The notes under the pieces: model-generated
Databases searched by the model: none
Told to the model about the DNA's origin: nothing
What the model saw: only the letters and a program-made list of their open reading frames with translations
Made by a program: the position numbers and the translations under genes
NCBI RefSeq assembly: GCF_001442535.1
Contig: NZ_CP013141.1
Span: 1,220,336-1,284,335, forward strand
Direction: 5' to 3'
Source of the DNA: Lysobacter antibioticus
GTDB taxonomy: Bacteria; Pseudomonadota; Gammaproteobacteria; Xanthomonadales; Xanthomonadaceae
Length of the DNA stretch: 64,000 nt
Shown: in pieces, positions 52,763-61,772 of the stretch
Numbering within the stretch: position 1 is the stretch's first letter
How the letters are laid out: every line of letters starts with the position of its first letter

Positions 52763-53637
52763 TCGACCCCCTTGCGGCGCGCGACCCACATCAGGCCGCT
52801 GGTCACGGCCGTCATCAGCACGAACAACAGAAAGGCCACCGCCGAGGCGTTGCCGAGGTTCCACCACTTGAAGCCTTCTTCGTACATCAGGTACAGCACG
52901 CTGACCGTGCTCTGCAGCGGTCCGCCCTGAGTGATGACGTAGGGCTCGGCGAACAACTGGAAATAACCGGCCAGGGTCAGAATGCTGACCATCAGCAGCA
53001 CCGGCCCCAGGATCGGCAAGGTGATGTGGCGGAACTGGCGCCCCGGGCTGGCGCCGTCGATGCGCGCGGCCTCGTGCAGGTCTTCCGGAATCGCCTGCAA
53101 GCCGGCCAGGAAGATGATCATGTTGTAGCCGAAGTTCTTCCACACCGCGAACAAAATGATGGTCGGCATCGCCCAATGCGGGTCGCCGAGCCAATCGACC
53201 GGGTCGATGCCGACCCACGACAGCACCCAGTTCACCAGGCCGTAACGGGTGTGGAACAGATAACGCCAGATCACCGCCACCGCCACCACCGTGGTCACCA
53301 CCGGGGCGAAGAACGCGGTGCGGAAGAACGGCTTGAACAGGCCGAGCTTGGAATGCAGCAGCATCGCCGCGCCGAGCGAGACCGCGATCGACAGCGGCAC
53401 CCCGACCACCACGAAATACAAGGTATTGCCGAGTGCGCTCCAGAACAGCGGGTTGCGCAGCAAATTGACGTAGTTGTCGAAAGCGACGAAACGCAGGTTG
53501 TCGATATGCGCCAATGAGTAGATGTCGAAATCGGTCAGGCTCAGCGCCAGCGCGGCCAGCACCGGCAAGCCGAAGAACAGTCCGATCACGCTCAACGCGG
53601 GCGCGGCGAACACCCAACCGGCGGTGGCGGGCTTCAT
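52759..53637 (-). CDS. Sugar ABC transporter permease (MalF type)
   Basis: 292 residues from ATG 53637. Membrane segments include VFAAPALSVIGLFFGLPVLA, and the EAA motif EAARIDGASPGRQFRHITLP is intact. It pairs with the MalG-type permease. Both its ends overlap neighbouring genes by 4 bases (the binding-protein gene upstream, the second permease downstream), a tightly coupled operon. Confidence 0.94.
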   Translation of the reverse strand: MKPATAGWVFAAPALSVIGLFFGLPVLAALALSLTDFDIYSLAHIDNLRFVAFDNYVNLLRNPLFWSALGNTLYFVVVGVPLSIAVSLGAAMLLHSKLGLFKPFFRTAFFAPVVTTVVAVAVIWRYLFHTRYGLVNWVLSWVGIDPVDWLGDPHWAMPTIILFAVWKNFGYNMIIFLAGLQAIPEDLHEAARIDGASPGRQFRHITLPILGPVLLMVSILTLAGYFQLFAEPYVITQGGPLQSTVSVLYLMYEEGFKWWNLGNASAVAFLLFVLMTAVTSGLMWVARRKGVE

Positions 53638-54986
53638 CGCGACGCTCCGGCCGCGGGCATCTGGGCTGCAGCCTGCCGATCGAGCATCCAGCGCCGCTTC
53701 TCCAAAATACGGTCGGCGCGCCTGTCCAATTCCGCCGCGGCTTCGTCGACGCTGAGGCGGCCGTTGGCGAGTTGTTCGCCGACCAGTTTGATCTCCATGG
53801 CGATGCGCTCCCACTCCGGCACCTTCGGCGTCGGCCGCGCACGTTCGAGCTGATCGCGGAACGCGCGTGCATAGACATCGTTGGCCAGCACCGGCGCGTC
53901 CCAGGCCGCACGGCGCGGCGGCAGATTGCCGCTGAGGCCATGGAAGCGCACCTGCACCTCGGGTTCCGACAGATAGGCGATCAGTTTCCAGGCCGCGTCC
54001 TGGTGTTGCGAACTGCGGAACAGAACGAAGCTCGCACCGCCGGCGACCGAGGCGCCGGGGCCGTGCTCGCCCGGCAAGGGCATGGTCATCCAGGTCGGTT
54101 GCAGATCGGCCGGCAGGCGTCGCTTGAATTCGGCGATGTTCCAGGGGCCGTTGACGTAAAAACTGAAATAGCCGCGGCCGAATTCGTTCCAGACGTTGGC
54201 GATCTGGGTATTGCTCGCCAGCGGCGCCCAACGCCGGTCGAAGACTTCGCGGTAGAAACTCAGGGCGCGCTTGAAACCGGGGCTGCGGAAATTGCCGTAG
54301 CGGCCGTCCTCGCGCAGCAACGGGTCGGGCGACTGGATGCCGAGATTGAGCAGCGGCTCGGGCTCGTTGAGCGGAAACAACACGGCGTAGCGATCCGGGC
54401 CGACCTCGCGCTTGATCGCCGCCATCGCGGTCTTCCATTCCGCCCAGGTCGTCGGCGGCCGCGCGATGCCGACCTGCTTGAGCAGGTCCTGGCGATAGAA
54501 CGGCAGGCGCGTTTCCACGTACCACGGCACCGCATAGGCGCGGCCGTCGATCACGCCGGTGTCCCAGGCGCCGGAAAAATAATCGCGCGCCTGCACGGAC
54601 GGCGTCTGCGCCAGACGCGGGTCGAGCGGCGTCAAGGCATCGAGCAAGGCGAACTCGGAGATCCAGGTATTGCCGATCGCGCACACGTCGGGCAAGGCGT
54701 CGCCGGCGAAGGCGGTCAGCAGCTTCTCGTGCGCGGCGGTGATCGGCAGTTGCTGCACTTCGACGCGGATGCCGGGGTGGCGACGCTCGAATTCGGGAAT
54801 CAGTTGGGTGACGACCTCGCCCTCGAAGCCCATCGCCCAGAACCGGACCACTTCGCGGCCGTCGTCGCGATGGCTGCAACTGCCGAGCAGCGCCAGCGCG
54901 CACAAGGCCACCAGGCCTCGCAACGCCTTGCCCCAGCCGCCGCCGCGGGCGGAGGAGTCATGCGCGGGCGTCGATGGGCAGTTCAA
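53634..54986 (-). CDS. Sugar ABC transporter substrate-binding lipoprotein
   Basis: About 450 residues. Lipoprotein signal LRGLVALCALALLGSC, then a family 1 solute-binding fold (EVVRFWAMGFEGEVVTQLIP, RHPGIRVEVQQLPITAAHEKLL, GPWNIAEFKRRLP). No ATG is available in frame: TTG 54986, 5 bp after the upstream stop, is chosen; a second TTG at 54923 would give the shorter signal MRGLVALCALALLGSC. It delivers the oligosaccharide to the two permeases. It overlaps the MalF-type permease start by 4 bases. Confidence 0.88.
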   Translation of the reverse strand: MNCPSTPAHDSSARGGGWGKALRGLVALCALALLGSCSHRDDGREVVRFWAMGFEGEVVTQLIPEFERRHPGIRVEVQQLPITAAHEKLLTAFAGDALPDVCAIGNTWISEFALLDALTPLDPRLAQTPSVQARDYFSGAWDTGVIDGRAYAVPWYVETRLPFYRQDLLKQVGIARPPTTWAEWKTAMAAIKREVGPDRYAVLFPLNEPEPLLNLGIQSPDPLLREDGRYGNFRSPGFKRALSFYREVFDRRWAPLASNTQIANVWNEFGRGYFSFYVNGPWNIAEFKRRLPADLQPTWMTMPLPGEHGPGASVAGGASFVLFRSSQHQDAAWKLIAYLSEPEVQVRFHGLSGNLPPRRAAWDAPVLANDVYARAFRDQLERARPTPKVPEWERIAMEIKLVGEQLANGRLSVDEAAAELDRRADRILEKRRWMLDRQAAAQMPAAGASR

Positions 54987-54990
54987 GCGC

Positions 54991-56682
54991 TCATTCCGGC
55001 TTGGGCGGGGTCTGCTTGGACGGCGCGTTGCCGCGCCCCGCGCGCGACTCGGCCTCGCCCAGCGCACGCGCGGTGGCCGGGTCCATCGCACCGGCCGGTT
55101 TCGCCGGCGCGCCCGGCGCGGCGGCACCGGCTTTCGCCGGCTCGCCTTCCTTGCCCTTCGCGTCCTTGTCCTTCGCAGCATCGCCCTTGGCATCGGCCGG
55201 GGCCAGCCAGCCGCCCTTGAATCCGGCGCGTTCGAGCCCGGCGCGGATGTAGGGATTGCGCTTCATCACGTTCCAGACGAACTCGTTGCGGTAGTTGCTG
55301 ATCATCGCCAGGATCGGCCCCTGGTCGATGCCGATGTAGTCGCTGGACACCCAGCCCTGGTCCGGCACCAGGCGCCCGGTCTTGAGCGGGATGTCGTACT
55401 TGAAACTCGGGTTGAACGAATCCAGGAAGCCGTAGCTCGAATAGATGTACTCGCCGTAGCGCTCGTGCATGGTCACCGTGGTCGGGATCACGATCTCCGG
55501 CGCGAACGGCAGCGAAGCGATGGCCGCGGTCGGCGCGATGGTGCCGTCGTCGAAGTTCTCGCGCAGGCCGGCGCCGCGCGCCGAATAATGGCGGAACTGG
55601 CGCTGCTCGCCGCGGTACTCCTGCAAGGTCTGCTGCGGGCCGTCGCTCGCGGTCAGGCCCCACACTTCCGGGCCGTAGTCTTCCCACTTCATCGGGTTGG
55701 CGATGGCGTAGGCGCGCTGGGCGTAGGCGGCGCGGCGGCTGTTCTCGAAATAATCGATGCCGCGCTCGCGCATGTAGTCGTCCTGGATGCCGCGGAAATC
55801 GATCCAGACGTGGCTGTACTGATGGCCGAACAAGGGGCCGAAGGCGAGGAACTCCTCGCCCTGGTACACGCCCCAGACATCGTTGTAGGTGCGCGTCCAC
55901 ACCGTCCAGGCTTCCGGGCCGACCGGATGCGAGGGCGAGCCCAAGGCCAGCACGTACAACAGCATCGCCTCGTTGTAGCCGACCCAGTCGTGTTTGATGA
56001 AACCGCTCTCGGGGAACCAGCCCATCGAGATCAGCGGCTTGTTCTGCTGCAGCCAGGTCCAGTCGACCCGCTTGTACAAGGTGTCGGCGACCTCGCGGAT
56101 CTCTTTCTCGCGCGGGTCGTCGCGGTCGTAATACGACTGGGCGAACAGCACGCCCATCATCAGCAAGCCGGTGTCCACGCTCGACAGCTCGACCCAGCTG
56201 TCGTAGCGCTGGCCCTTCTGCATGTCGAGGAAGTGATAGTAAAAACCCTTGTAACTGCCCTTGCCGCTGGCCTGCGGGCCGCTCGGCAGGTCGCGCAGGA
56301 ATTTCAGGGTCAGCAAGGTGCGGTCGACCGCCTGGGTGCGGCTGACCCAACCCTTCTCGATGCCGATCGGATACGCGGTCAACGAGAAGCCGACCGAGGC
56401 GATGCTCGCGAACGGGCGCGAGGGATACCGGTCGGGGGTCAGGCCGTTCTGTTCGTTGGTGGTGTCCCAGAAAAACTGGAAGGTGCGCTTTTCGATGTCG
56501 CGGAACAGCGGCGGCAGCTCCAGCCGCTCCTGCTTGAGCGGCTCGATCACCACCGGCTCGGCGCTCACGATAGGCTGCGTCTGCGAGCCGGTCTCGGTTT
56601 TCTTGCACGCGGACAAGACGAGCAGCAGCGCGCCCAGGACAGCGATGGAGACCGCACGTGTGGTCGACTTGGCGTGGTGCAT
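54991..56682 (-). CDS. GH144-like (glycoamylase-domain) lipoprotein, possible beta-1,2-glucanase
   Basis: 563 residues from ATG 56682. Lipobox VLSAC. The rest is the (alpha/alpha)6 domain known as Glycoamylase (Pfam PF10091), the domain of GH144 endo-beta-1,2-glucanases and of cyclic beta-glucan synthase C-termini: FQFFWDTTNEQNGLTPDRYP, SVGFSLTAYPIGIEKGWVSR, GYNEAMLLYVLALGSPSHP, PLFGHQYSHVWIDFRG, YGFLDSFNP. The last ~65 residues are Ala/Lys/Pro-rich and disordered. It probably cuts glucan in the periplasm to pieces that the ABC importer takes up. The beta-1,2 specificity is inferred from the family. A hairpin separates it from the TonB receptor gene. Confidence 0.88.
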   Translation of the reverse strand: MHHAKSTTRAVSIAVLGALLLVLSACKKTETGSQTQPIVSAEPVVIEPLKQERLELPPLFRDIEKRTFQFFWDTTNEQNGLTPDRYPSRPFASIASVGFSLTAYPIGIEKGWVSRTQAVDRTLLTLKFLRDLPSGPQASGKGSYKGFYYHFLDMQKGQRYDSWVELSSVDTGLLMMGVLFAQSYYDRDDPREKEIREVADTLYKRVDWTWLQQNKPLISMGWFPESGFIKHDWVGYNEAMLLYVLALGSPSHPVGPEAWTVWTRTYNDVWGVYQGEEFLAFGPLFGHQYSHVWIDFRGIQDDYMRERGIDYFENSRRAAYAQRAYAIANPMKWEDYGPEVWGLTASDGPQQTLQEYRGEQRQFRHYSARGAGLRENFDDGTIAPTAAIASLPFAPEIVIPTTVTMHERYGEYIYSSYGFLDSFNPSFKYDIPLKTGRLVPDQGWVSSDYIGIDQGPILAMISNYRNEFVWNVMKRNPYIRAGLERAGFKGGWLAPADAKGDAAKDKDAKGKEGEPAKAGAAAPGAPAKPAGAMDPATARALGEAESRAGRGNAPSKQTPPKPE

Positions 56683-56784
56683 GAAACGAAAGACCCCTGT
56701 GTCTTCGTGTTGGGATTTAGATCGATGCAATGAAGAAAAGTTCGTTGCCGCAAACATCCGTGCCGGCCCGCGATCGCAGAACCC

Positions 56785-56814
56785 GGCACCGGCCGTCCGC
56801 AGACGGCCGGTGCC
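56785..56814 (-). promoter_or_regulatory. Strong intercistronic hairpin without T-tract
   Basis: GGCACCGGCCGTC and GACGGCCGGTGCC, 13-bp perfect stem with a four-base loop, starting 6 bp after the stop of the TonB receptor gene on the minus strand. The absence of a T-run suggests an mRNA-stabilising or processing element that sets receptor expression apart from downstream genes, not a classical terminator. Confidence 0.65.
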
Positions 56815-56820
56815 TGTTGC

Positions 56821-59800
56821 TTACCAGTTGAAGCCCATCGACAGCTTGAAGCTTCGGGTCGGCAGCGCGATGTTGTCGCGACGCTCGCCCAGGCGTTCGT
56901 TCGGATTGCCGACTACGCCGCGAAAGGTGTCGAAGTCGATGTAGTTGCGCCAGTTGAAGACGTTCAGCACGTCGCCGCGAACCCAGAACTTGAAGTCGGT
57001 GCCGGTGTCCCACTCCTTCTGCAAGGCCAGGTCGAACTGCTTGAAGCCGATCGTGTCGCCCGGGGTATAGGGCTGGAAGTAGCAGTGGTTCGGCCCGTTG
57101 GTGATGCAGTTCAGCGATTCCTCCGCTTCCGGGCTGGCCAGGGTCAGCTTGCCCGACAGGGTCATGCCGTAGAAATCCATGATGCCGGTGGCCACCAGGC
57201 GGTGCTTGGAGATACCGAGCGCGCGGGTGAAGCCGACGTCGTCCAGGTTCGGATAATCGAACGCGAAGATGTCGGAGTTGTTGCGGTTCTCCTTGGCGTC
57301 GCTGTAGGTGTAGGCCAGGCTGACGCCCCAGCCCGACTCCTCGGTGAAGGGCTTGTCCAGCGACAGCAGCAAGGAGTTCAAGCGTGTCTCGACGGCATTG
57401 TTGCCGATGAAGAAGTTGCCGAAACCGGGCAGGTTCTGGCCGAACGGCGGGCTGCCGAAGCTCACCCCCGGCGGGTAGAAGTTGCCGTTCGGGAGACGGT
57501 TGCCGAGGGTGAACAAGATGCCGTCGTGGCTGCGGATATGCAGCAGGGTCGCCGACGAATTCCAGTCGTGGCCGAACATCGCGAAGGCGTTGCGCATGCC
57601 GAGGCTGAACTGATCGGAATACGGCGTCTTCAGGTCGTTGTTGAGCAGGAACACCTCGTTGCCGGCGTTCGGGCGCTGCAGGGCCAACGCCGCCAAAGTG
57701 GCCGGGTCGTTGAAGCTCGGATCGAAGTTGAAGCAGTTGCCGGTCGGCGTGACCGTACAGGTGTGGTTCGGCGAATTGAACTGGTAGGTGATCTGCTGGA
57801 ACGCCAGGCGATACCGCTCGAACGACAGGTAGTCGAACTGGTTGCGGTTATACGAACGTCCGGCGCCGCCGAAGATCACGTGGCGCTCGTCGCCGTTGAG
57901 ATCGTAGGAGAACCCCAGGCGCGGCTGCCAGCCGTCCTTGAACGCCTTGCGATTGTTGCCGGTGCTGATGTAATCGTTGATGTCGTAATCGACGTTGGCG
58001 TTGTGGATGTTCGGGTAGGCATTCAGGGCCGCGACCAGGTTGGCCGGGGTCACGAAATCCTCGTAGCTCGGCGTGGTCTCGTAATCCCAACGCAGGCCCA
58101 GATTCAAGGTCAGGTGCTCGTTGACCTCCCAGTCGTCCTGCAGATAGATGCCGAATTGCTTGTTCTTGGACTTCACCGCCGGCGGGAAGCCGGTGGCCGA
58201 ACCGGAGAACCGCACTTCGTACGGCGTGGCGAAGTTGCGGATGTCGTAACGGTATTGCGGCGTGTACGGCTGCTTCTCCATCGCGGTGATGTCGATGGCC
58301 TTGTACTTGAGGCCGGCCTTGACGGTATGGCCTTCCCAGCCGTTCCAGGTGAAATCGTTCTGGAAGGCATAGCCCTTCTGGCCCTTGTCCTGGAAGTCGC
58401 CGCCGCCGCCGAAGTTGAGGACTTCCTCCATCTCCGGGTTGTTGCGCGTTTCCTGGCCTTGGCGCGGCACGCGCAGGTTGAAGCCGTTGCTCAGCGTCGC
58501 CGGGCGCGGCCCGAAGGTCACGTCCTCGTAGGTGATGTGAGCGTCGTTGATCCAGTCGGCGGCGCTGTACTGATAGCGCAGGTCGACGCGGGTTTCCTCG
58601 CCGGCCTTGAGGGTGCCGTATTCGGCCAACCGGGCGCCGCCGATGTTGGTCAGCTCGTCTTCCTTGCGGTATTTCGTGGTCAGTTCGATCAGGTGGGCAT
58701 CGCCCGGCGCCCAATCGATCTTGCCGAAGTACAGGTCTTCCTTGAACGGCGCGCTGATCGATTGCCGCGCCATCTCCTGGAACGGTGCCGGCAACTGGTC
58801 GATGCGGAAATTGCGGCCGGGCGTGATCGCTCGCGGCGAGTTGTATTCCTTGGCCTCGTAGGTGACGAAGAAGTGCATCCGGTCCTGGATCAGCGGGCCG
58901 CTGAAGGAGGCGCCGTACTGCTCTTCCTTGGACTGCGCCTTGGGCACCTCGCCCTTTTCTTCGCGCACGGTCTTGGCGTTCCACTGGTCCGAGGTGTGGT
59001 CCCAGAAGAAGCTGCCGTGGAATTCGTTGCCGCCGGACTTGGTCACCGCGGTGATCGCGGCGCTGCTGAGCTGGTCGTACTCGGCCTTGTAGTTGGAGGT
59101 GATGACCTTGTACTCGGCGATGCCGAGCTGCGGGAACGGATTACCGCGGCTGGAGTCCTGGCCGGTGATGCCGCCCTTGAGCACGTAGTCCTTCTGGCCG
59201 ACGCCGTCGACGTAGACGTTGATGCCGTTGCTGAGCTGGGCACCGCTGCGCAGCGAGGTAGAGCCTTCGGTGCCGGTCTTGAACTGCACGCCGGGGACGA
59301 TGTCCGCGAAAGCCAGGAAGTTGCGCGAGGCCTGCGGCAGCGCGGCGATCTGCTTGTTGCTGACGTAAGTGGCGATTTCCGAGGTGCGGGTCTCGACCAG
59401 CGCGGTCGAGGTGACGGTGACCTTGTCCAGGTCGGTCGCCTCGCCGCTCGGCGCGGCCTCGGCGACGCCGCCGGTCGACACGTTGAGCGTCGCGGCCTGG
59501 CCGACGGCGACGGTGACGTTGCGGGTATTGCTCTGGCCATCGGCGCTGACGTCGATGCGGTAGGTGCCCGGCGGCAGGCCGGCCAGGGTGTAGTTGCCGT
59601 CGGCGCCGGTCTGGACCTTGCGGGTCAGGCCGTTGGCGAGATTGGTCGCGGTGACGCTGGCGTTCGCGGCCGGGCCGGCGTTGCCGCTGACCACACCGCG
59701 GATCGTCGCTGCGGTGCCCTGGGCGAAGGCGATCGGCGCGGCCATCGCCAGGCAGCTGGCGAGCGCGCAGGCCAGCAGGCTGCGGCTGGGCCTGGAACTG

Positions 59801-59853
59801 TCGGATTTATTCTCGGATTTGTAACTGGAGCGACGCGAGTGGTGTGGGTTCAT
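56821..59853 (-). CDS. Oar-like TonB-dependent receptor with carboxypeptidase-regulatory N-domain
   Basis: 1010 residues from ATG 59853 (GGAGGAAAGCAT upstream). The signal peptide ends at APIAFAQ. The first mature ~90 residues form a carboxypeptidase-regulatory-like Ig fold (TIRGVVSGNAGPAANASVTA, GNYTLAGLPPGTYRIDV). Plug (QASRNFLAFADIVPGVQF, INVYVDGVGQKDYVLKGG) and a large barrel follow, ending in FKLSMGFNW. These receptors bring large oligosaccharides through the outer membrane. It heads the operon with the GH144-like lipoprotein, ABC components and discoidin glycosidase, and has an operator at 59916 between it and the LacI gene. Confidence 0.93.
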   Translation of the reverse strand: MNPHHSRRSSYKSENKSDSSRPSRSLLACALASCLAMAAPIAFAQGTAATIRGVVSGNAGPAANASVTATNLANGLTRKVQTGADGNYTLAGLPPGTYRIDVSADGQSNTRNVTVAVGQAATLNVSTGGVAEAAPSGEATDLDKVTVTSTALVETRTSEIATYVSNKQIAALPQASRNFLAFADIVPGVQFKTGTEGSTSLRSGAQLSNGINVYVDGVGQKDYVLKGGITGQDSSRGNPFPQLGIAEYKVITSNYKAEYDQLSSAAITAVTKSGGNEFHGSFFWDHTSDQWNAKTVREEKGEVPKAQSKEEQYGASFSGPLIQDRMHFFVTYEAKEYNSPRAITPGRNFRIDQLPAPFQEMARQSISAPFKEDLYFGKIDWAPGDAHLIELTTKYRKEDELTNIGGARLAEYGTLKAGEETRVDLRYQYSAADWINDAHITYEDVTFGPRPATLSNGFNLRVPRQGQETRNNPEMEEVLNFGGGGDFQDKGQKGYAFQNDFTWNGWEGHTVKAGLKYKAIDITAMEKQPYTPQYRYDIRNFATPYEVRFSGSATGFPPAVKSKNKQFGIYLQDDWEVNEHLTLNLGLRWDYETTPSYEDFVTPANLVAALNAYPNIHNANVDYDINDYISTGNNRKAFKDGWQPRLGFSYDLNGDERHVIFGGAGRSYNRNQFDYLSFERYRLAFQQITYQFNSPNHTCTVTPTGNCFNFDPSFNDPATLAALALQRPNAGNEVFLLNNDLKTPYSDQFSLGMRNAFAMFGHDWNSSATLLHIRSHDGILFTLGNRLPNGNFYPPGVSFGSPPFGQNLPGFGNFFIGNNAVETRLNSLLLSLDKPFTEESGWGVSLAYTYSDAKENRNNSDIFAFDYPNLDDVGFTRALGISKHRLVATGIMDFYGMTLSGKLTLASPEAEESLNCITNGPNHCYFQPYTPGDTIGFKQFDLALQKEWDTGTDFKFWVRGDVLNVFNWRNYIDFDTFRGVVGNPNERLGERRDNIALPTRSFKLSMGFNW

Positions 59854-59915
59854 ATGCTTTCCTCCCTCCAAGGAGCACGTACTGCAAGGTTGCAACGGTG
59901 GAGCAATCTCTGCTC

Positions 59916-59929
59916 TGTAATCGCTTACA
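59916..59929. promoter_or_regulatory. LacI-type operator before the TonB receptor operon
   Basis: TGTAATCGCTTACA, 5-bp perfect arms TGTAA/TTACA about a central TCGC. It lies 63 bp upstream of the receptor start and 27 bp after the stop of the LacI gene. It matches the TGTAANCGNTTNCA pattern of sites at 43452 and 61040. Confidence 0.65.
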
Positions 59930-59956
59930 CGTTCGTCCAAATTTTTTTCGACGCGA

Positions 59957-60997
59957 TCAGCCACCGCCCCCTCGGCGTACTCCGGACTCGCGCACGATCA
60001 GTTCCGGCCGCAGCGGTTCGCTCTGCCGCGGCTCGTCCATGGATGGTTGTTGCTCCTGCGCAGCGGCTTCGGTACCCAGTTGCGTCAACAGCAGACGCGC
60101 CGCCCGGGCACCGAGCTCGGCGATATTGACCCGCATGGTCGTGAGTGTCGGGTGGACATAGCGTGCAAGCGGGATATCGTCGAACCCCGCCACCGCGATG
60201 TCGTCGGGCACCTTGAGGCCCGCCTGCACGAACGAAAACAAGCAACCCAGCGCCATCATGTCGTTGGCCGCGAACACCGCATCGGGGCGTTGCGGCGCGG
60301 CCAGCAAGGCCTGGCCGGCGCGATGGCCGGAGGCCTCGTCGAACTGGCCCGGCAACACCCATTCGCTCGCATCGGGCAACAGCCGCGCGAGCGCTTCGCG
60401 ATAGCCGCGCAGGCGCTCGTGGGCATCGAAATTGTCTTCCGGACCGGCGATGAAGGCGATGCGGCGATGACCGCAATCGACCAGGTGCTCGACCATGGCC
60501 CGGGCGCCGCCGTAATTGTCGACGCTGAGCGACAACAGGCCGGGCACGGCGCTCTGGGTGTTGATCAGCACGATCGGCATGGCCGCGTCGAGTTCATCGA
60601 CGATCGGCGCCTGCGCGGCGACATAGGGCGACATCACCAGCAAACCGTCGACCCGGCCGCGCATCGCGCGCAAGGCCGCGGCCTGCTCTTCGGGCCGGCC
60701 GTGATAACTCGACACCAACAGGTGCAGGCGATGCTCGCGTGCGACTTGGTCGACGCCGCGCACCAGTTCGGAGAAGAATTCGCCGTGCAGGTCCGGCAGG
60801 ACCACGCCCAAGGTATGGGTGCGGCGACTGCTGAGGCTGCGGGCGGCGGCGTGCGGCGTATAGCGCAGGTCCTGGGCCACCGCGAGCACGCGACGCCGGA
60901 CCTCCTCGGCCACGTTGCCATGGCCGTTCAAGGTCCGCGACACTGTCGCAACCGACACCTGCGCCGCACGGGCGACATCTTTGATCGTCACGCTCAT
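59957..60997 (-). CDS. LacI family transcriptional regulator of the glucan-utilisation operon
   Basis: 346 residues from ATG 60997 (CCAGGAACGTG upstream). Helix-turn-helix SVTIKDVARAAQVSVATVSRTLNG, hinge Leu-containing AAARSLSSRRT, effector domain with GLLVMSPYV, RRIAFIAGPEDNFDAHERLRGY, AVFAANDMMALGCL and IAVAGFDDIPLARYVHP. It lies directly upstream of the TonB receptor operon on the same strand, with three candidate operators in front of its own gene (autoregulation) and one before the receptor. It most likely represses the uptake operon until a glucan-derived sugar binds. Confidence 0.93.
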   Translation of the reverse strand: MSVTIKDVARAAQVSVATVSRTLNGHGNVAEEVRRRVLAVAQDLRYTPHAAARSLSSRRTHTLGVVLPDLHGEFFSELVRGVDQVAREHRLHLLVSSYHGRPEEQAAALRAMRGRVDGLLVMSPYVAAQAPIVDELDAAMPIVLINTQSAVPGLLSLSVDNYGGARAMVEHLVDCGHRRIAFIAGPEDNFDAHERLRGYREALARLLPDASEWVLPGQFDEASGHRAGQALLAAPQRPDAVFAANDMMALGCLFSFVQAGLKVPDDIAVAGFDDIPLARYVHPTLTTMRVNIAELGARAARLLLTQLGTEAAAQEQQPSMDEPRQSEPLRPELIVRESGVRRGGGG

Positions 60998-61039
60998 CAC
61001 GTTCCTGGACCGCCCCTCGCGGCTGGAAAGTGGCCCGAC

Positions 61040-61091
61040 TGTAAACGTTTTCAAGAACAAGTGTAAAGCGCTTGTTATGAAAAGCGTTTAG
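61040..61091. promoter_or_regulatory. Cluster of three LacI-type operators upstream of the LacI gene
   Basis: TGTAAACGTTTTCA (61040-61053), TGTAAAGCGCTTGT (61062-61075) and TGAAAAGCGTTTAG (61078-61091). Each contains the central CG/GCG typical of LacI-family sites, and the first is almost identical to the site at 43452. Their position 43-94 bp before the start suggests autoregulation. Confidence 0.6.
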
Positions 61092-61179
61092 CGGCTTCCT
61101 GCACAGGCGCGCATGCTGCAGCGCGACATGCGCTGTGCGATCCGGCGCACCGCTTCAACCGCCGTGTTCGTCAGACGTT

Positions 61180-61473
61180 TCAGCCGGCGCCTTCGTCCGG
61201 CGTACGCGCACTGATCGAGAGCGCATGGATGTCGGTGTTCATCAGCTCGCCGACCGCGGCATAGACCGCGCGATGACGCGCGATCGGGTTTAAGCCGACG
61301 AAGGCGGTGCTGACCACGGCGACGCGGAAATGCCCGCGCCCGTCCTGGGCGCCGGCATGGCCGACATGACGATGGCTTTCGTCTTCGACCTCCAGCGAAA
61401 CCGGTGCCAGCGCGGTCTCGATCGCGGCGCGGATCGCCTCGACGCGTTGCTCGCGCGGCAGCGGCCCGGCCAC
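61180..61473 (-). CDS. bolA: BolA family protein
   Basis: 97 residues from GTG 61473, which shares one base with the stop of the preceding gene (TAGTG); AAGGTG lies at suitable distance. BolA-family motifs: EVEDESHRHVGHAG, HFRVAVVSTAFVGLNPIARHRAVYAAV and the terminal THALSI-like DIHALSISARTP with its conserved His. BolA proteins act with monothiol glutaredoxins in iron-sulphur cluster handling and in morphology or stress responses. Coupled to the YciI gene. Confidence 0.92.
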   Translation of the reverse strand: MAGPLPREQRVEAIRAAIETALAPVSLEVEDESHRHVGHAGAQDGRGHFRVAVVSTAFVGLNPIARHRAVYAAVGELMNTDIHALSISARTPDEGAG

Positions 61474-61772
61474 TACGGCAGCACCTTGCGGAACGGACGC
61501 ACCTCGACCCGCGTGTACACGCCGGCATCGACATAGGGGTCGGCATCGGCCCAAGCACGCGCGGCCTCAAGCGATTCGAACTCGGCGACGATCAGGCTGC
61601 CGCTGAAACCGGCCGGACCCGGGTCTTCGGCGTCGATCGCCGGACACGGCCCGGCCAGCAACAAGCGGCCCTGGTCGCGCAATGCGGTCAGGCGCGCCAG
61701 ATGCGCGGGACGCGCCGCGCCGCGCGCGGGCAAGGAGTCGGCGACGTCATAACCTTCGATCAGATACCACAT
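61473..61772 (-). CDS. YciI family protein
   Basis: 99 residues from ATG 61772 ([17 protein letters not shown]). A ferredoxin-like YCII domain with the family's R-x-HL motif ([23 protein letters not shown]) and the [14 protein letters not shown] segment. These small dimeric proteins have a putative catalytic His-Asp pair of unknown function. It ends on the start codon of bolA, so the two are co-translated; the yciI-bolA pairing is frequent in gammaproteobacteria. Confidence 0.9.
   Translation of the reverse strand: MWYLIEGYDVADSLPARGAARPAHLARLTALRDQGRLLLAGPCPAIDAEDPGPAGFSGSLIVAEFESLEAARAWADADPYVDAGVYTRVEVRPFRKVLP

Noticed and set aside
57085..60129. 1014-codon plus-strand open frame opposite the TonB receptor
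   Set aside because: Antisense shadow. The receptor signal peptide, plug and barrel on the minus strand are unambiguous.
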